DNA from: Rhodothermus marinus
GTDB lineage: Bacteria; Bacteroidota; Rhodothermia; Rhodothermales; Rhodothermaceae
NCBI RefSeq assembly: GCF_009936275.1
Contig: NZ_AP019797.1
Location: forward strand, 2,153,890 to 2,217,889
Length of the DNA stretch: 64,000 bases
Direction of reading: 5' to 3'
Within the stretch, counting starts at the first letter, position 1, and each line of letters starts with the position of its first letter. Under the pieces are notes generated by a model. That model ran no database searches. It was given only the letters and a program-made list of their open reading frames with translations, and had not been told where the DNA came from. Positions 20,634 through 28,102 of this stretch are shown here, piece by piece. The position numbers and the translations under genes are program-made.

Positions 20634-22532
20634 TCAGGATTCAGGGGTTGTCGCTTCCTGTTCATGTGCTTCGGCCTCGGCGCCCTCGTAGAGCGCCCGG
20701 ATCTGGGCCTCGTATTTCTTGTAGAGCGCCGAGCGCCGCACTTTGAGCGTAGGCGTCAGCGTGCCCTCTTCGATGGAGAGTCGCTCGGGGACCAGCACAA
20801 AGCGCTTGATCGTGGCCCAGGGGTCCATGCCCTCGTTGGCACGATCGACGATCTGCTGATAGACTTCCAGGATCTTCGGCTCGCGCACCAGCTTTTCAAG
20901 CGGCTGGTTGGCGTCGAGCCCGAGCCGCCGCGCCAGCCGTCGAAGCGCTTCCTCGTCCGGGAAAATGAGCGCCGCCGTGAACTTGTAACCGGGTCCCACC
21001 ACGAGCGCCTGCTCGACGAGCGGGTCGGCCGTCAGGCGCTGCTCCAGCGGCTGGGGCATCACGTACTTGCCCGTCGAGAGCTTGAACAGATCTTTTTTGC
21101 GGTCGGTGATGACGAGAAAACCTTCTTCGGTGAAGTAGCCGATGTCGCCCGTGTGAAACCACCCTTCTTCGTCGATCACCTCGCGCGTGCGCTCCGGGTC
21201 CTTGTAGTAGCCCAGCATGACGTGCGGACCGCGCGTGAGAATCTCGCCGTCCTCGGCGATCTTCACCTCCACGCCCGGAATGGGCACGCCCACCGTGCCG
21301 GCCCGGTTCAGCTCGGGGCGGTTGTAGGTGATGACCGGGCTTGTTTCGGTCAGGCCGTAGCCCTGCAGGATCGGGATACCGGCCGCAGCGAAGATGTTGG
21401 CCAGTTCGGCCGAAAGGGCCGCCCCGCCCGCGATGATGAAGGCGATGCGCCCGCCCAGGGCCTCCCGCCACTTGCGATAGACCAGCCGGTCGGCCACGGC
21501 CAGTTGCAACCGGTAGAGGCCCCGCGGCTCGCGCCCCAGTTCGTAACGTCGGGCCAGGTCCAGCGCCCAGCGAAAGATTCGTCCCTTCAGGCCGGGCATG
21601 GTGGCCGCCCGCTCTACCAGCGCCCCGTAGATTTTCTCGAGCACGCGCGGCACCGTGGCGAACGTCGTGGGCCGCACCTGACGGAGCGCGTCCCGAAGCG
21701 CATCGGGCGTCGTAAAGTAGACGCTGGAGGCGTGGTACAGATAGCCATAGAAGAGCGTCCGGGCGAAAACGTGCGTCAGCGGCAGAAACGACAGGGCCAC
21801 CTCGCCGTCCGGCCCCGGCCGGTACTGTTTGATCCCGCTGAAGGACGTGAGCGCGTTGAACGAAATATTTTCGTGGGAGAGCATCACGCCCTTGGGGCGC
21901 CCCGTCGTGCCGCTCGTGTAGATGATGGTGGCCAGGTCGCCCGGACGGATCTGCGCCCGCAGCCGCGCGATGGCCTCCGGGTCGGCCGCACGGCGCTGTC
22001 GCCCTGCTTCCAGCAATTGGGTGAAGGTGTAGAGCGGCCGCCCTTCCACCCGATCCGTGTCCAGTCCGGTCGCGTCGGCCACCACGACGAACCGCACGCC
22101 GGGCAGGTCGCGCAAAAGCGACGCGACGCGTTCGAGCAACGCTCGGTTCGAGACGACGAGCGCGCGGGCCTCGGCGTGCTCGATCACGTAGTGAATCGAC
22201 TCGGGCGCGTGCGTCAGGTAGATGGGCACGTCGATCAGGCCGCCGATCAGGCAGGCCATGTCGGCCAGGCAGAAGTAGGCGTCGCTTTCCATGTAGAAGG
22301 CCACGTGGGCGCCCCGCTCCAGTCCCATTGCATGCAGGCCCAGCGCCAGCGCCTCGGCCTGCTCGGCAAAATCGCGCAGCGAGATGGGCGTCCAGCGCCC
22401 CGGCCCGGCCGGTTGGTTCAGGAAGGCCGGGTTCTCGTAGCGCGCCAGTGCCTCGTAGAGCACGTCCGGCAGCGTCTTACCGAGCACCGGTGTGCCCGTA
22501 TCAGGTGGCGCCGTGTAAATGCGTTCGCCCAT
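20634..22532 (-). CDS. Long-chain acyl-CoA synthetase
   Basis: This 632-residue adenylate-forming enzyme activates fatty acids with ATP and CoA. Motifs are the P-loop TIIYTSGTTGRPKGVMLSHE, GYGLTETSPVITYN, and HTGDIGYFTEEGFLVITDRK followed by KDLFKLSTGKYV. The start at 22532 (ATG, MGERIYTAPPDTG) is preferred to the TTG at 22544. It is the second gene of the operon, 32 bases after tetR with this start. Eukaryote-like long-chain (FAA) synthetases share these signatures. The chain-length range is inferred only from the family. Confidence 0.93.
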   Translation of the reverse strand: MGERIYTAPPDTGTPVLGKTLPDVLYEALARYENPAFLNQPAGPGRWTPISLRDFAEQAEALALGLHAMGLERGAHVAFYMESDAYFCLADMACLIGGLIDVPIYLTHAPESIHYVIEHAEARALVVSNRALLERVASLLRDLPGVRFVVVADATGLDTDRVEGRPLYTFTQLLEAGRQRRAADPEAIARLRAQIRPGDLATIIYTSGTTGRPKGVMLSHENISFNALTSFSGIKQYRPGPDGEVALSFLPLTHVFARTLFYGYLYHASSVYFTTPDALRDALRQVRPTTFATVPRVLEKIYGALVERAATMPGLKGRIFRWALDLARRYELGREPRGLYRLQLAVADRLVYRKWREALGGRIAFIIAGGAALSAELANIFAAAGIPILQGYGLTETSPVITYNRPELNRAGTVGVPIPGVEVKIAEDGEILTRGPHVMLGYYKDPERTREVIDEEGWFHTGDIGYFTEEGFLVITDRKKDLFKLSTGKYVMPQPLEQRLTADPLVEQALVVGPGYKFTAALIFPDEEALRRLARRLGLDANQPLEKLVREPKILEVYQQIVDRANEGMDPWATIKRFVLVPERLSIEEGTLTPTLKVRRSALYKKYEAQIRALYEGAEAEAHEQEATTPES

Positions 22533-22564
22533 AGGTATACACAAAAAAGCGCTTCCTGTCCGTG

Positions 22565-23188
22565 TTATTTTGCAGCCATCTGCGGCAGGGCCTCAGGAGC
22601 CAGCACCCCGCGCAGCAGCGTCCGAATGATCGTGTCGATGAAGGCTTCCGGGTCGATCCGCACGTCCACGCGGCGGGCCAGCAGCAGTGCGATCGCGCCG
22701 TGGAGTGCCGCCCAGGCCGCGCTGGCCGTTACGCGCGGATCCTCGACGGCAAACACGCCCAGCCGACGGCCTTCTTCCAGCGCCTGGATGGAAAACTCCA
22801 GACACCGGCGCGCCCGGCGATATTTTTCCGGCGGGTATCGCTCCATGCGCTCCGGGTGCAGCATGAACATGATCTCATAGTATTCCGGATTGCTGCGCCC
22901 GAAGGCCACGTAGCGCCGCCAGAGCGCCTCCAACCGGGCCACCGGATCGTCGTGACGGGCCGCCTCTTCCTGCAGCTCCTCGTAGAGCAGCCCGAAGCCC
23001 TCGTCGATCAACGTGTGCACCAGCGCATCCTTGTTCTGGAAGTACAGGTAGATGGCCGTCGGGCTACAGCCGATCGCCCGCGCAATTTTGCGCATGGAGA
23101 GACTCGTGTAGCCCTCGGCCACCAGCAGGTGGCGCGTGGCGTCGAGAATACGTCGCCGCAGCGTGCCGTCCGATCCGGCTTCCGTCAT
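22565..23188 (-). CDS. TetR-family regulator of the beta-oxidation operon
   Basis: The 207-residue protein has an N-terminal helix-turn-helix (RRRILDATRHLLVAEGYTSL, MRKIARAIGCSPTAIYLYFQ) and a helical ligand domain in which RRCLEFSIQALEEGRRLG resembles regulators of the TetR_C_33/WHG type. It is the first gene of the operon that encodes acyl-CoA synthetase, FadN, thiolase and FadE. A perfect 13-bp palindrome covers the predicted transcription start of its own promoter, so it probably represses the whole operon and is released by an acyl-CoA, as FadR-like TetR proteins are. The effector is an inference. Confidence 0.92.
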   Translation of the reverse strand: MTEAGSDGTLRRRILDATRHLLVAEGYTSLSMRKIARAIGCSPTAIYLYFQNKDALVHTLIDEGFGLLYEELQEEAARHDDPVARLEALWRRYVAFGRSNPEYYEIMFMLHPERMERYPPEKYRRARRCLEFSIQALEEGRRLGVFAVEDPRVTASAAWAALHGAIALLLARRVDVRIDPEAFIDTIIRTLLRGVLAPEALPQMAAK

Positions 23189-23203
23189 GGTTCTTTGCGC
23201 TGG

Positions 23204-23244
23204 TTAACACTGTTAAGTTAAACAAAAAATGTGTTCGCTGTCAA
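23204..23244 (-). promoter_or_regulatory. Promoter and TetR operator of the beta-oxidation operon
   Basis: On the minus strand TTGACA (complement of 23239-23244) and TTAACT (complement of 23216-23221) are separated by exactly 17 bases, a classical primary-sigma promoter. Immediately downstream a perfect 13-bp palindrome, TTAACA-C-TGTTAA (23204-23216), overlaps the end of the -10 box and the predicted transcription start. It lies 15 bases before the tetR start codon. The position fits repression by the adjacent regulator. Confidence 0.75.
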
Positions 23245-23314
23245 GTTTTTTCGAACACGGTTGCGCGGTAGCGATGCCCACCACCACGTCGACTCCGGTC
23301 GCCTGGAAATGGTC

Positions 23315-23349
23315 AAAAAAACCGGCGCGGCCCTTTCGAGCCGCGCCGG
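23315..23349 (-). terminator. Strong minus-strand terminator
   Basis: On the minus strand a perfect 10-bp stem, CCGGCGCGGC with GCCGCGCCGG, has an eight-base loop and is followed by seven T (complement of 23315-23321). It is the second terminator downstream of pepA, about 130 bases after the first, so it presumably ends a separate short transcript. Confidence 0.85.
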
Positions 23350-23456
23350 CTGCCCCACCATGTGTGATTGAGACTTGCGACGTGCCGCTAACGCAAGTCT
23401 CCCGGACGTGCTTCTGTGTCTATAGACACCCGCTGAGGGCCGTTGTAACCTCCGGG
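23315..23456 (-). ncRNA. Candidate structured small RNA (about 140 nt) of unknown class
   Basis: The 354-base gap between tetR and pepA has no convincing protein gene. On the minus strand, after the pepA terminator, there is a nested set of stems: CCCGGA (23451-23456) with TCCGGG (23401-23406) enclosing the 14-base palindrome GTGTCTATAGACAC (23416-23429); then GAGACTTGCG (23392-23401) with CGCAAGTCTC (23370-23379); then the strong terminator hairpin at 23315-23349. Two stems share one base. It does not match the SRP RNA core or tmRNA as far as I can see. A convincing promoter was not found, so an attenuated pepA read-through product is an alternative. Confidence 0.4.
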
Positions 23457-23481
23457 TAGAAAAATTTTTGTACCGCCCTGC

Positions 23482-23517
23482 AAAAAAGCCCCGCCCGCCA
23501 GCATCGGCGAGCAGGGC
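23482..23517 (-). terminator. Terminator after pepA
   Basis: On the minus strand GCCCTGCTCGCC pairs with GGCGGGCGGGGC (12 bp including two G-T pairs) around a six-base loop, followed by six T (complement of 23482-23487). It lies 25 bases after the pepA stop codon. Confidence 0.88.
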
Positions 23518-23542
23518 CTGCTCATTCCTGCGGAACCTGCGC

Positions 23543-25048
23543 TCAACTCGAGAAACGCCTGGGGGAGGCAAAGTCGCGCAGGAATTCGACCAGGAGTCGC
23601 ACGCCGAAGCCCGTGCCGCCTTTCGGGCGGTAGGGTTTGGGTTCCTTCAGGAAGGCCGGCCCGGCCATGTCAATGTGGATCCAGGGATAATCGACAAAGT
23701 GCTCCAGAAACTTGGCCGCCGTGATGGAGCCGGCCTCACGGCCGCCGATGTTCTTCAGGTCGGCCACGTCGCTTTCCAGCAGTTTGGCGTACTCGTCATA
23801 CATGGGCAGCGGGTGGACCCGATCGCCACTGCGCTCCCCGGCCGCCACAATGGCCTGCAGGCGCTCTTCGGCACCTTCCACGTTGTTGGTCATGACGGCG
23901 GCCGCCTCAGTACCCAGCGCAATGATCTGGGCGCCGGTCAGCGTGGCCAAGTCGATGACCAGAATTGGACGATAGGTGCGGGCATATGAGAGCGCATCGG
24001 CCAGGATCAGACGCCCTTCGGCATCGGTGTTGAGCACCTCGACAGTCTTGCCGGAATGCATCCGAATGACTTCGCCAGGCACGTAGGCGTTCTCGCCGGG
24101 ACGGTTGTCGGTGGCCGGGATCAGGCCCACCACGTAGAGCGGGATTTTCAGGCGGGCCAGCGCCTCCATGGCACCCACGACGGCCGCCGCGCCGGCCATA
24201 TCGGACTTCATGTAGTCCATGCTGTCCTTGGTGGGCTTGAGCGACAGCCCGCCTGTGTCGAAGACCACGCCTTTACCCACCAGCACGACCGGCCGCTCGT
24301 TGAGGGCGTTTTCCGGATGCCAGGTAAGTACCGTGAAGGTGGGGGGCTCCGGGCTACCCCGGTTGACGGCCAGCAGCCCGCCCATGCCTTCTTCTTCGAT
24401 CAACGCCTTGTCCCACACGTCGGCCTCGTAGCCGTACTTTTTGGCCGACTGCTCGATCAGGCGGGCAAACTTCGTGGGCGTTTTTTCGTCGGGCGACAGA
24501 TTGACCAGGTCGCGTGCCGTCATCACGCATTCGGCGATGATGCGGCCGCGCTCGGCTCCCCGACGGCTGGCCTTTTCGTCCTCACCCGTTTCGTGGATCA
24601 CGAGCCGCTCGATCTCGCGCAGGTCGCTTGTGTCCGTCTTGTAGCGCGTGAAGCGGTAGGCGGCCAGCATGAAGCCCTCGACGAGCGCCTGGCTGGCCGA
24701 CTCGGGGTCGATCGAGGTCTGGGGCCGCACGATGGCGGCGGTGACGACTTTGCGCTCGCGGGCCAGTTCGGCGCCGCGGGCGGCCACCCGCCGCAGCCGC
24801 TCCAGATCGACGCGATCGGCCGGGCCCATGCCCACCAGCGCCAGGCGTCGGGCCCGACCGCTTTCCGGGTAGAGCCAGATCAGTTCGTCCGGCGCCCCGG
24901 TAAAGTCGGCCGCGGTGCGCCGGACAATTTCGCCAAACTGCTCGCTCAGGGCCTTCAGGGTTGCCTCGACGGCCCCTTCGGCAACAGGCACCAGGAGCAG
25001 ATCGATATCCAGTTCGTCCAGTGGGATCGTAGTGACCGAGACTTTCAT
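23543..25048 (-). CDS. pepA: Leucyl aminopeptidase (M17)
   Basis: This 501-residue cytosolic zinc/manganese aminopeptidase has the family signature NTDAEGRLILADAL, the metal-binding segment GKGVVFDTGGLSLKPTKDSM, and MKSDMAGAAAVVGAM. The N-terminal macro-like domain and length are normal. It removes N-terminal residues from peptides and usually forms hexamers. Its ATG overlaps the stop of the upstream DHH phosphoesterase gene (ATGA), implying translational coupling. Two terminators follow it. Confidence 0.96.
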   Translation of the reverse strand: MKVSVTTIPLDELDIDLLLVPVAEGAVEATLKALSEQFGEIVRRTAADFTGAPDELIWLYPESGRARRLALVGMGPADRVDLERLRRVAARGAELARERKVVTAAIVRPQTSIDPESASQALVEGFMLAAYRFTRYKTDTSDLREIERLVIHETGEDEKASRRGAERGRIIAECVMTARDLVNLSPDEKTPTKFARLIEQSAKKYGYEADVWDKALIEEEGMGGLLAVNRGSPEPPTFTVLTWHPENALNERPVVLVGKGVVFDTGGLSLKPTKDSMDYMKSDMAGAAAVVGAMEALARLKIPLYVVGLIPATDNRPGENAYVPGEVIRMHSGKTVEVLNTDAEGRLILADALSYARTYRPILVIDLATLTGAQIIALGTEAAAVMTNNVEGAEERLQAIVAAGERSGDRVHPLPMYDEYAKLLESDVADLKNIGGREAGSITAAKFLEHFVDYPWIHIDMAGPAFLKEPKPYRPKGGTGFGVRLLVEFLRDFASPRRFSS

Positions 25049-26145
25049 GACGCCGTAGAGGATGCTTGCGACTTCTGATGCAGGAGTGCTGAAAGATACG
25101 ACGCATCTTCCGAGGAAAGGGTGCCCGAGGCGTCACCCGGGGGTGCGACTTCGAGCTGTGGCAGGTAGCGCGGAGCAGCTGCCAGCACGGCATCGACCAG
25201 CGTATCGAGTGTGGCCTTTTCCACAAAAGCCCCGGCGGCGTTCCGATGCCCACCGCCGCCGAACGCCCGCGCCCACTCGTTCACGTGATAGTCTCCTTTC
25301 GATCGAAAGCTGATTTTGACACCTTTTTCGATCTCGGTAAACAGCAGGGCCACCCGCACCCCCCGGATCGAGAGCAGGTGGTTGATGAAGCCCTCGGTGT
25401 CTTCGGTAGAGGCGCCGGTTTCGTTGAACATGCGGCGCGAGAGCACCATGTAGGCGACTTTACCGTCGTAGCGGAGCTGCAGGTTGCGCAAGGCCAGCCC
25501 CAGCAAGCGCATGCTTTCGGGCGTGCGTGTGTCGAAAATCGCGCTGTGGATGGCCTCGGTGCTGAGACCTCCCCGCTCCAGCAGATCGGCCACAATGCGA
25601 TGGACCGTGGGCGTAACCGTGTTGAAGCGAAACGAGCCGGTGTCGGTCATGATGGCCACGTACAGCGCGGTGGCCAGTTCATGATCGATCAGGTTCGGAT
25701 CGACGGCGCAGACCAGTTCGTAGACCAGCTCGCCGGTCGACGAGACCGTGTCGCGTACGTACTGCAGGTCGAACCAGTCTTCCGGGGCCGTGTGGTGGTC
25801 GATGAGCAGTTTGCAGGCACGGCTGGCCTCGACGGCCGGTGCCAGATCGCCGAGTCGGTCCAGCGCGTTCGTGTCGAGCACGCAGATGACGTCGGCCTGG
25901 TCGATCCGTTCGCGTTGGGCCAGCGCTCCGTTGAACACTTCTACCTGCTCGATGCCGGGCATCCAGGTCAGGTTCGACGGCGGCGGGTCGCTGTTGATCA
26001 GATATACGTCGCGTCCCATCTTCTGCAGCAGCCGCCCCAGGGCCAGCTGCGAGCCCAGCGCATCGCCGTCGGGCTTGATGTGGGTGGTCAGTACGAAGCG
26101 TTGATGCCGGCGAAAGCAGTTCAGAACGGCCCTGCGGGTAGACAT
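25045..26145 (-). CDS. nrnA: DHH/DHHA1 phosphoesterase, NrnA-like oligoribonuclease / pAp phosphatase
   Basis: The 366-residue protein has the DHH-family motifs in order: THIKPDGDALGSQLAL, LDTNALDRL, LIDHHTAPEDW and MTDTGSFRFNTVTPTVH. A C-terminal DHHA1 domain ends with GGGGHRNAAGAFVE. This is the layout of NrnA, which degrades short RNA oligonucleotides and dephosphorylates 3'-phosphoadenosine 5'-phosphate. The sulfur link is suggestive because a ComA-family gene is nearby, but this is only context. It overlaps pepA by four bases. Confidence 0.9.
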   Translation of the reverse strand: MSTRRAVLNCFRRHQRFVLTTHIKPDGDALGSQLALGRLLQKMGRDVYLINSDPPPSNLTWMPGIEQVEVFNGALAQRERIDQADVICVLDTNALDRLGDLAPAVEASRACKLLIDHHTAPEDWFDLQYVRDTVSSTGELVYELVCAVDPNLIDHELATALYVAIMTDTGSFRFNTVTPTVHRIVADLLERGGLSTEAIHSAIFDTRTPESMRLLGLALRNLQLRYDGKVAYMVLSRRMFNETGASTEDTEGFINHLLSIRGVRVALLFTEIEKGVKISFRSKGDYHVNEWARAFGGGGHRNAAGAFVEKATLDTLVDAVLAAAPRYLPQLEVAPPGDASGTLSSEDASYLSALLHQKSQASSTAS

Positions 26146-26197
26146 ACGGACTCCATCTGGTCTGCAAAAAAGCCCATCCTTAACGCCCGAGGGCCGT

Positions 26198-26860
26198 TCA
26201 TGTTCGGGGCGTTTCCGGGAGCGTGCGCAGCACCGATTCGATCTCCAGGCGAAACTGGGCGGTGGCCGCCAGCGGATCGGGCGCGGTCGTGATGGCGGTC
26301 ATCACGGCCACCCCGTAGGCACCGGCCTCCAGCACCGGACGCACCCGCTGCACGGTGATGCCGGCAATGGCGATCACGGGGATGGGTATGGCCTCGCAGA
26401 CCTGCCGAAGTCCTTCGATACCCTTCACCGAAGCCGGGTTGGCCTTCGAAGCCGTGGGAAAAACCGGTCCGAAGCCGATGTAGTCGGCGCCGGCCTGCCA
26501 GGCTTCCACCGCCTGTTCGACCGTCGTAGCCGTGGCGCCGATGATGAAGTCCGGACCCAGAATGCGCCGGGCTTCGGCGACGGGAAAATCTTCCTGCCCC
26601 AGATGGACGCCATCGGCTTCTACGGCCAGCGCGATGTCGATATGGTCGTCGATAATGAGCGGCACGCCAGCTTCCTTGCACACGGCGGCCGTGCGTCGGG
26701 CCTCGTGCAGCTTGTGCCGGATGCCGCCGAACTTCTGGCGAAACTGCACGGTGTCGGCCCCGCCGGCAATCACCAGGCGGGCCAGCTCGGCATGGCCGTA
26801 ACGCTGCTGGAAGTAAAAGTCCGTGAGCACATGCAGCCGACCGATCGGCTTCTTGCCCAT
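26198..26860 (-). CDS. thiE: Thiamine-phosphate synthase
   Basis: This 220-residue TIM-barrel enzyme joins hydroxymethylpyrimidine diphosphate and thiazole phosphate to give thiamine phosphate. It shows GGADTVQFRQKFGGIRHKL, VPLIIDDHIDIALAVEADGV, HLGQEDFPVAEARRILG, DYIGFGPVFPTASKANPA and PVIAIAGITVQRV, all typical ThiE segments. No other thiamine gene is adjacent and no TPP riboswitch was seen in the 107 bases upstream. It is divergent from the ComA-family gene. Confidence 0.93.
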   Translation of the reverse strand: MGKKPIGRLHVLTDFYFQQRYGHAELARLVIAGGADTVQFRQKFGGIRHKLHEARRTAAVCKEAGVPLIIDDHIDIALAVEADGVHLGQEDFPVAEARRILGPDFIIGATATTVEQAVEAWQAGADYIGFGPVFPTASKANPASVKGIEGLRQVCEAIPIPVIAIAGITVQRVRPVLEAGAYGVAVMTAITTAPDPLAATAQFRLEIESVLRTLPETPRT

Positions 26861-26967
26861 TGTGCAACGCGTCGGTTATTTGTTCTGGATTGCCGGAAAC
26901 TGATCGGACTTTCCTTTTTAACAACAACACGGCATTTCGTTGCAGCAATGAAAACACAGCGCAAGCT

Positions 26968-27813
26968 ATGCTACGCAGAAAATCGACCCGCGAGATGGAA
27001 CGCGCTTTTCAGTTTCTCCGGATGAACGCGCGCGAGCCTAAGCCGCGCACGCGCGGGCTGACCGAAATCCGTGGCCCCTACTACTCGGTAATGGGCCCCA
27101 ACTATCTGAAAGATGTGCTCGAGACGATGGGGGCCTACATCGATTCGCTCAAATTCGCGGGCGGATCGTTCACGCTCATGCCGCGTCGGGTGCTTCGGGA
27201 AATCATCGACCTCTGCCACCAGTACGATGTGCTGGTTTCCACAGGGGGCTTCATCGAATACGTGGTGACGCAGGGGCCCGAAGCCGTTCATCGCTACATC
27301 CAGGAATGCAAAGAGCTGGGCTTCGATATTATCGAAATTTCCACGGGCTTTATCACCATTCCGGCCGACGACTGGCTGCGCCTGATCGAAGCGGTGCAGA
27401 AGGCCGGGCTGAAGGCAAAGCCCGAAGTGGGCATTCAATTCGGCGCAGGGGGCGATACGCCCGCCGAGCTCCTTGAAGCCGAAGGCGTGCAGGATCCGTC
27501 CTGGGCCATCCAGCTGGCACGACGCTTCCTGGAAGCCGGCGCCTACATGATCATGGTGGAGTCGGAAGGCATCACCGAAAACGTCAAGACCTGGCGCACG
27601 GACGTTGTGGCCCGCTTCATCAACGAACTGGGGCTGGAAAAACTCATGTTCGAAGCGGCCGACCCGCGCGTATTCGCCTGGTATATCAAAAACTACGGCC
27701 CCGAGGTCAACCTGTTCGTGGACCACAGCCAGATCGTCCAGCTCGAATGCCTGCGTAGTGGCATCTGGGGCACACAGGACCTGTTTGGCCGGGTGCATAC
27801 CTTCAAGGGATGA
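26968..27813 (+). CDS. ComA family protein (phosphosulfolactate synthase-like)
   Basis: The start at 26968 (MLRRKSTREMERAFQFLRMN) gives a 281-residue protein. The longer open frame from 26860 has an unlikely N-terminus, and ATG 26995 is a further option. Segments such as YLKDVLETMGAYIDSLKFAG, TLMPRRVLREIIDLCHQYDV, GFDIIEISTGFITIPADDWL and AKPEVGIQFGAGGD are characteristic of the ComA TIM-barrel family. In methanogens ComA adds sulfite to phosphoenolpyruvate, the first step of coenzyme M synthesis. Bacterial members have been linked to sulfolactate. No ComB or ComC homologue is adjacent, so the product here is unknown. Confidence 0.85.
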   Translation: MLRRKSTREMERAFQFLRMNAREPKPRTRGLTEIRGPYYSVMGPNYLKDVLETMGAYIDSLKFAGGSFTLMPRRVLREIIDLCHQYDVLVSTGGFIEYVVTQGPEAVHRYIQECKELGFDIIEISTGFITIPADDWLRLIEAVQKAGLKAKPEVGIQFGAGGDTPAELLEAEGVQDPSWAIQLARRFLEAGAYMIMVESEGITENVKTWRTDVVARFINELGLEKLMFEAADPRVFAWYIKNYGPEVNLFVDHSQIVQLECLRSGIWGTQDLFGRVHTFKG

Positions 27814-27842
27814 ACAAAGTAGCTCAAAGCCATTACTCTGAC

Positions 27843-27870
27843 GGGAGACCGCTTCGGTCTCCCATTTTTG
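27843..27870 (+). terminator. Rho-independent terminator after the ComA-family gene
   Basis: GGGAGACCG (27843-27851) pairs perfectly with CGGTCTCCC (27855-27863) around a CTT loop and is followed by ATTTTTG. The 230 bases between it and the SLBB gene hold TATCTTTA (27978-27985) and TATCTTGT (28023-28030) as weak -7-like boxes but no convincing promoter or other feature. Confidence 0.92.
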
Positions 27871-28102
27871 TTACGGGCCTCTCGAATGCGGCAATTTGTT
27901 CCGGTGCATTTTTTTCCACAGCGGCGACGTGCTTCGCAGGATTTTGGTGAAGATGTACGGCGTCCTGTTTGAATTTGTATCTTTAAACCCGATCTGACGG
28001 ACTGTTGCAGCGGGATGGTCCGTATCTTGTCAGGCCCTTTACGGCAAAGTTATTCCTGAAGCAATCGTGAGTGTCCCTATCCAGCGAGTTGCAGCGGATA
28101 TC

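Noticed and set aside
15380-20746. 1788-residue plus-strand open frame across the beta-oxidation operon
   Set aside because: It is antisense to four clearly recognised genes and reflects the GC-rich codon bias of the opposite strand. Histidine- and arginine-rich composition supports this.
23315-23456. SRP RNA or tmRNA in the tetR-pepA gap
   Set aside because: The conserved SRP core (GGAAGGAAGCAGCC-like) and a tRNA-like end are absent, so only an unclassified RNA is proposed.
23218-23571. 117-residue minus-strand open frame in the tetR-pepA gap
   Set aside because: It runs through two terminators and the palindromic stems, has a basic low-complexity composition and no recognisable domain, so it looks like a shadow of structured non-coding sequence.
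28067-28102. GTG start for the SLBB export protein
   Set aside because: It adds 12 residues ahead of a good signal peptide that begins at the ATG at 28103. It remains possible but less likely.
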